This document shows positions 60,644 to 64,000 of a stretch of 64,000 nt of DNA, in pieces. Every line of letters begins with the position of its first letter. Positions within the stretch are counted from its first letter, which is position 1. The position numbers were made by a program, and so were the translations under genes. The notes beneath the pieces were generated by a model, which saw nothing but the letters and a program-made list of their open reading frames with translations, searched no databases and had not been told where the DNA came from. Source of the stretch: Lentzea fradiae (GTDB lineage Bacteria; Actinomycetota; Actinomycetes; Mycobacteriales; Pseudonocardiaceae); contig NZ_FNCC01000001.1 of NCBI RefSeq assembly GCF_900100955.1, positions 682,001 to 746,000 of the forward strand, given 5' to 3'.

Positions 60644-62254
60644 TCAACCACGCGCGAGCACCGCGTCGACCGCCGCCGACAGCGCGTCCGCCGACGCGGA
60701 AGCCGTGCTGCGCCAGGCCACGTGACCGTCCGGCCGCACCAGCACCGCGCCCGTCTCGCCCACGCCGTAGACCGAGGCCCAGTCCGGTGACACCAGGTCC
60801 GTCGAGCCGTCTGCCGACACCTCGGCCGCCGTGATCGCCACGCCGGTCCGGGAGCCGACCTCCTTCGCCGCCTGCGCCCACCCGCTGCCCGCCGGGGTGA
60901 GCAGCGTGAGCCCCGCGCCGAACAGGTCCAATGTGGACAGACTTTCCGCACCCCTGGTCAGTGGCACGTGCGGCGCGCGGTGACCTGGTCGCGCGGTCGC
61001 GACGTACGTCCGGTAGGGGTCCTCGACCGCGGGTGCCTCGGTGCCGTCCGGCACGACAGCGGCGGAGTCGTAGTGGAAGCCGAGGACCAGGCCCTCGCAG
61101 CTGCGCCGGCCTGCCTGCTGCGTGATGGCTTCCTTCATGGACAGCTGGCCCTCCATCATCTGGAACGTGATGAAGGCGTTCGCCAGGCTCTCGCCGACGG
61201 TGCGCTCGCCGATCGGGTGGCGCTCGGCGTCGTAGGTGTCGAGCAGGGCTTCACCCGCAGTGCCCGACAGCACCGCCGCCAGCTTCCACACCAGGTTGTG
61301 CGCGTCCTGGATGCCGCAGTTCATCCCGAACCCGCCCTGCGGCGTCGACACGTGCGCCGAGTCGCCCGCCAGGAACACCCGGCCCGAGCGGAAGCGCGTC
61401 GCGGTCACCGCCTGTTGCAGCCACGGCATCACGCCGACCAGCTCGACGTCCAGATCCGGCACACCGGCGGCCTCGCGCACCACCTGCACGCAGAACTCGG
61501 GCGTGAAGTCGGCCTCGCTGCCGCCCTCCGCGGGGTCGTAGCCGGTCTGGATGATCCAGCGCCGCTGGTTGTCCACCGCCTCCACCGCGCACGGGATCGC
61601 GCTGCGGATGAAGTACAGCGCGCACATCCGGTCCGTCAGCAGTGGCACCAGGTCCGCGTCGAACATGATGCTGATCATGTGCCCCAGCGGTGGCGGCCCC
61701 TCGACGCCGATACCGAGCCGGTCGCGCACGGTGCTGCGCCCGCCGTCGGCCGCGATGGCGTAGCGGGCACGAACGGTGGCGCGTCCGGACGCGGACTCGA
61801 TCACACCGTCCACACCGGACTCGTCCTGCTCCAGGGAGGTGAGGGTGGTGGCGAACCTGACGTCCGAGCCGGGGGAGCGCTCGGCGAGACCCCGCAGCAC
61901 CACCTCGAACTTGTCCTGCGCGCAGATGTAGGTGTACGTGGGACTTTGCGGCGCGTCCTCGGCGAGCGGCGCGACCTCGCGGTGGAAGTCGTCCGCGGTC
62001 AGCGAGGAGCCGACACCGACGGCCAGGCTGTCCTCGCGCGGCAGGCCGGCCAGCTCGACCTCCTCCGCCAGTCCCCACGCCCGCACCAGCTCCATCGTGC
62101 GCGTGGACACCAGCCGCGCCTTGGGGAAGATCGACGTCCCCTGGTGCCGCTCCACCAGCAGCGACGTCAAGCCGTGCCGGGAGCACTCGATGGACGCGGC
62201 GAGGCCGACGGGGCCACCACCCACGATCAGGACGTCGACCTCGAAGTCAGCCAT
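60644..62254 (-). CDS. FAD-dependent aromatic polyketide hydroxylase-like monooxygenase
   Basis: A 536-residue class A flavoprotein monooxygenase. FAD site VLIVGGGPVGLAASIE at the N-terminus, AIAADGGRSTVRDRLGI (DG motif) and VFLAGDSAHVSTPQGGFGMN (GD motif), with a C-terminal thioredoxin-like domain, as in PgaE/RdmE-type hydroxylases. It hydroxylates an aromatic or polyene substrate using NADPH and O2. Start ATG 62254 begins the Rossmann motif. Minus strand, divergent from the FabG gene. Confidence 0.9.
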   Translation of the reverse strand: MADFEVDVLIVGGGPVGLAASIECSRHGLTSLLVERHQGTSIFPKARLVSTRTMELVRAWGLAEEVELAGLPREDSLAVGVGSSLTADDFHREVAPLAEDAPQSPTYTYICAQDKFEVVLRGLAERSPGSDVRFATTLTSLEQDESGVDGVIESASGRATVRARYAIAADGGRSTVRDRLGIGVEGPPPLGHMISIMFDADLVPLLTDRMCALYFIRSAIPCAVEAVDNQRRWIIQTGYDPAEGGSEADFTPEFCVQVVREAAGVPDLDVELVGVMPWLQQAVTATRFRSGRVFLAGDSAHVSTPQGGFGMNCGIQDAHNLVWKLAAVLSGTAGEALLDTYDAERHPIGERTVGESLANAFITFQMMEGQLSMKEAITQQAGRRSCEGLVLGFHYDSAAVVPDGTEAPAVEDPYRTYVATARPGHRAPHVPLTRGAESLSTLDLFGAGLTLLTPAGSGWAQAAKEVGSRTGVAITAAEVSADGSTDLVSPDWASVYGVGETGAVLVRPDGHVAWRSTASASADALSAAVDAVLARG

Positions 62255-62397
62255 GAGCAGGAGCCTGCGACACCGCCGCGAGACCGTCAAGAAGGCGGAT
62301 ATCGAAGTGATATAGCACTGAAGTCGCTGGTCAGTAGCGTTTGCGCCGAACGACGGCGTGCACAGCGGGCAAGCCTTGGACAACGTGGGGAGGCGCC
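62255..62397. promoter_or_regulatory. Divergent promoter region of the hydroxylase and FabG genes
   Basis: A 143-bp interval between the FAD hydroxylase (minus) and the FabG gene (plus). A short AT-richer patch (62298-62316, GATATCGAAGTGATATAGC) contains an imperfect repeat of GATAT. No TAGGGG element is present. Confidence 0.4.
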
Positions 62398-63144
62398 ATG
62401 TTCGCCGAAGGATCGGTCGCCGTGGTCACCGGCGGATCGCGCGGCATCGGGCGGGCCGTGGTGCTCGACCTGGCGGCCCACGGCGTGCACGTCGTGGTCA
62501 ACTACTCGCGCTCGGAGGAGCACGCCAAGGAACTGGTCGCGCAGGTCGAGCAGAACGGCGGCAGCGCGAGCGCGGTGCGGGCCGACGTGACCGACGAGGA
62601 CGCGGTGCGCGAGCTGTTCCGCTCCGTGCGCTCCGAGCACGGCAGGCTCGACGTGCTGGTCACCAGCGCGGGCGTGACGCGCGACCGGCACCTGGTCGCG
62701 ATGAGCAGCGCCCTGTTCCGCGAGACCATGGACATCAACGTGCACGGGACGTTCCTGGCCTGCCGCGAGGCGATGCGCATCATGCAGCACCAGCGGCGCG
62801 GCGCGATCGTGACCCTCAGCTCCGCGAGCGGCCTGGACGGCGGTTTCCCCGGCCAGACGAACTACGTCGCCTCCAAGGGCGCGATCATCGCGTTCACCAA
62901 GGCGCTGTCCTACGAGGCCGCTCCGCACGGCGTGCGCGTCAACGTGGTGGCGCCGGGGTTCGTCGAGACCGACATGACCAAGGTCATCCCCGCGAAGCTG
63001 CGCGACGGCTACTCCTCGCGCATCCGGCTCGGCCGCATGGGCCGGCCGGAGGAGATCGCGAACCTGGTCACGTTCCTGGCTTCGGACAAGGCGTCCTACA
63101 TCACCAGCGAGACGTTCGTCGTCAACGGCGGCGGGCTCGGCTGA
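62398..63144 (+). CDS. FabG-type 3-oxoacyl-ACP reductase
   Basis: A 248-residue classical SDR from ATG 62398 (GGGGAGG upstream). Cofactor site VTGGSRGIGRAV, SAGVTRDRHL, Ser in TLSSASG, YVASKGA (YxxxK) and a C-terminal SYITSETFVVNGG. It reduces 3-ketoacyl-ACP with NADPH. Followed at 46 bp by an ACP and then a FabZ-like dehydratase, so it serves the cluster's chain-elongation cycle rather than primary metabolism. Confidence 0.92.
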   Translation: MFAEGSVAVVTGGSRGIGRAVVLDLAAHGVHVVVNYSRSEEHAKELVAQVEQNGGSASAVRADVTDEDAVRELFRSVRSEHGRLDVLVTSAGVTRDRHLVAMSSALFRETMDINVHGTFLACREAMRIMQHQRRGAIVTLSSASGLDGGFPGQTNYVASKGAIIAFTKALSYEAAPHGVRVNVVAPGFVETDMTKVIPAKLRDGYSSRIRLGRMGRPEEIANLVTFLASDKASYITSETFVVNGGGLG

Positions 63145-63190
63145 TCCCCCGGACAGCGAGCCGCAGAACCCAGCGGACGGAAGGACAAGC

Positions 63191-63496
63191 GTGACCCTCG
63201 ACGAACTGCGCGCCACGGCGGCCGCCCGGCACGAGACGTGCACCCAGATCAAGAAGATGATCGTCTCGCGGCTCGACCTGCCGATCGAGCCCGCGTGGAT
63301 CACCGACGACCAGCCGCTGTTCGGCCGCGGCCTGGAGCTCGACAGCCTCGACGTGCTGGAGCTGTACGTGGCGATCGAGGCCGAGTTCGGCGTCGCCCTC
63401 TACGACAGCGACATGTCGGTGTTCGGCTCGGTGTCGCGCCTGGCCGACCACGTGAACCCGGCACTGGCCGAGCAGGCGCAGACCGGGTCGGCATGA
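63191..63496 (+). CDS. Acyl carrier protein
   Basis: A 101-residue protein from GTG 63191. LELDSLDVLELYVAIE carries the phosphopantetheine Ser52; helix 2 and the SRLADHV end are typical. A ~20-residue N-terminal extension and FGRGLELDS resemble stand-alone ACPs of reducing type II PKS clusters. Its stop overlaps the dehydratase ATG (ATGA). Confidence 0.92.
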   Translation: MTLDELRATAAARHETCTQIKKMIVSRLDLPIEPAWITDDQPLFGRGLELDSLDVLELYVAIEAEFGVALYDSDMSVFGSVSRLADHVNPALAEQAQTGSA

Positions 63497-63972
63497 CGGC
63501 GACCCGGGAGCCCGTGCAGACCGTGACGTCGCTGACCAACGACCAGCTCCGGGAGGTGCTGCCGCACCGGTGGCCCTTCCTGCTGATCGACCGGGTCGAG
63601 AAGGTCACCCCCGGTGCCGGTGCGGTCGGGATCAAGAACGTCGCGGCCACGGAGATGTGGTTCCAGGGCCACTTCCCTGGCACGGCCGTGCTTCCGGGCG
63701 TGATCGTCGTCGAGGCGATGGCCCAGCTGGCCGGCGTGGTGTTCGCCCTCGCCGGCGCGGGTCCGATCGGCTACCTGGCGGGTGTGCGGTCCATGCGGTT
63801 CCGCCGTCCCATCGTGCCGGGCGACCAGCTCGTCCTCACCGCCGACCGCACGGCGGGAGGCCGGGGCTTCAGCGAGTTCAAGGTGAGCGCCAGGGTCGAC
63901 GGTCAGATCGCCGCCGAGGGCACCATCACCATCGCGGACCCGGCAGCCACCAGCCCTACCGGAAAGGTTTGA
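63493..63972 (+). CDS. FabZ-type 3-hydroxyacyl-ACP dehydratase
   Basis: A 159-residue hot-dog protein. LPHRWPFLLIDRV, catalytic His60 in FQGHFPGTAVLPGV and Glu74 in VVEAMAQ, FRRPIVPGDQL near the C-terminus. It dehydrates 3-hydroxyacyl-ACP to the trans-2-enoyl form. With the adjacent FabG and ACP but no enoyl reductase seen so far, the products may be polyenes; the missing genes could lie beyond the window. Confidence 0.93.
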   Translation: MTATREPVQTVTSLTNDQLREVLPHRWPFLLIDRVEKVTPGAGAVGIKNVAATEMWFQGHFPGTAVLPGVIVVEAMAQLAGVVFALAGAGPIGYLAGVRSMRFRRPIVPGDQLVLTADRTAGGRGFSEFKVSARVDGQIAAEGTITIADPAATSPTGKV

Positions 63973-63979
63973 CACGACA

Positions 63980-64000
63980 ATGGAACCCCTGACGTCGCCG
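63980..64000 (+). CDS. Start of a further cluster gene (truncated by window)
   Basis: ATG 63980 opens a frame of seven codons (MEPLTSP) cut by the window edge, 7 bp after the dehydratase stop. Position suggests a ketosynthase or another cluster enzyme, but the fragment is too short to say. Confidence 0.4.

Overview
The window is high-GC actinobacterial chromosome. GTG and TTG starts, GTGA/ATGA gene overlaps, a type VII secretion cassette, mycothiol-type enzymology (maleylpyruvate isomerase fold), F420-type oxidoreductases and a deoxysugar/polyketide cluster with LAL and SARP regulators point to an antibiotic-producing actinomycete. A Pseudonocardiales genus such as Lentzea or Saccharothrix is my guess from gene content; nothing in the window proves it.

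Layout. 1-2.1 kb: the end of a GH92 alpha-mannosidase coupled to a GT4 glycosyltransferase. 2.2-8.0 kb: a polymorphic-toxin cassette (YbaB-like protein, EspC/WXG-like partner, 1528-aa RHS toxin with a WXG-type N-terminus, and a coupled putative immunity gene). 8.1-13.0 kb: MarR regulator, serine hydrolase/histidine kinase/response regulator operon, lipoprotein, mycothiol-dependent isomerase-like enzyme. 13.0-14.0 kb: decayed DNA with an HxlR remnant.

14.0-27.4 kb is the most unusual part: a six-gene, minus-strand, translationally coupled defence operon. In transcription order it encodes a NERD-SF1 helicase, a DrmA-type helicase, a DrmB-type DUF1998 protein, a 1051-aa fusion of an inactivated SF1 helicase, a complete sigma-70 factor and a GHKL-ATPase-like domain, an AIPR protein, and a C5-cytosine methyltransferase with a C-terminal endonuclease III-like iron-sulfur module. 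It looks like a DISARM-type system without drmC, merged with the AIPR/GHKL/Dcm module of restriction-like systems and carrying an embedded sigma factor. I know of no described system with that architecture. Upstream of it, 27.4-29.6 kb is visibly more AT-rich and holds a broken quinone oxidoreductase gene, a strong hairpin and an IS630-type transposase scrap, as expected of an insertion hot spot.

29.6-44.2 kb is ordinary accessory metabolism: quinone oxidoreductase, enoyl-CoA hydratase, SDR, LLM oxidoreductase, two tandem secreted tripeptidyl-peptidase-like hydrolases, a second histidine kinase/regulator pair, a CPBP protease, pyridoxal kinase, a spermidine-synthase-like protein, an orphan colicin-immunity-like gene, an EF-hand protein, gene fragments and a TetR regulator. 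44.2-47.7 kb encodes a full-length carboxylic acid reductase, followed by a beta-propeller-like protein.

49.4-64.0 kb is the left part of a biosynthetic gene cluster. A LAL regulator is followed by the five-enzyme set for an L-vancosamine/4-epi-vancosamine-type 3-amino-3-C-methyl-2,3,6-trideoxyhexose (C-methyltransferase, 4-ketoreductase, 5-epimerase, 2,3-dehydratase, 3-aminotransferase). Then come a GT1 glycosyltransferase, a SARP regulator and a PgaE-type FAD hydroxylase. The window ends inside a FabG-ACP-FabZ run typical of a reducing type II polyketide or fatty-acid-like assembly. A TAGGGG/CCCCTA inverted-repeat element recurs in cluster promoters and is a candidate operator.
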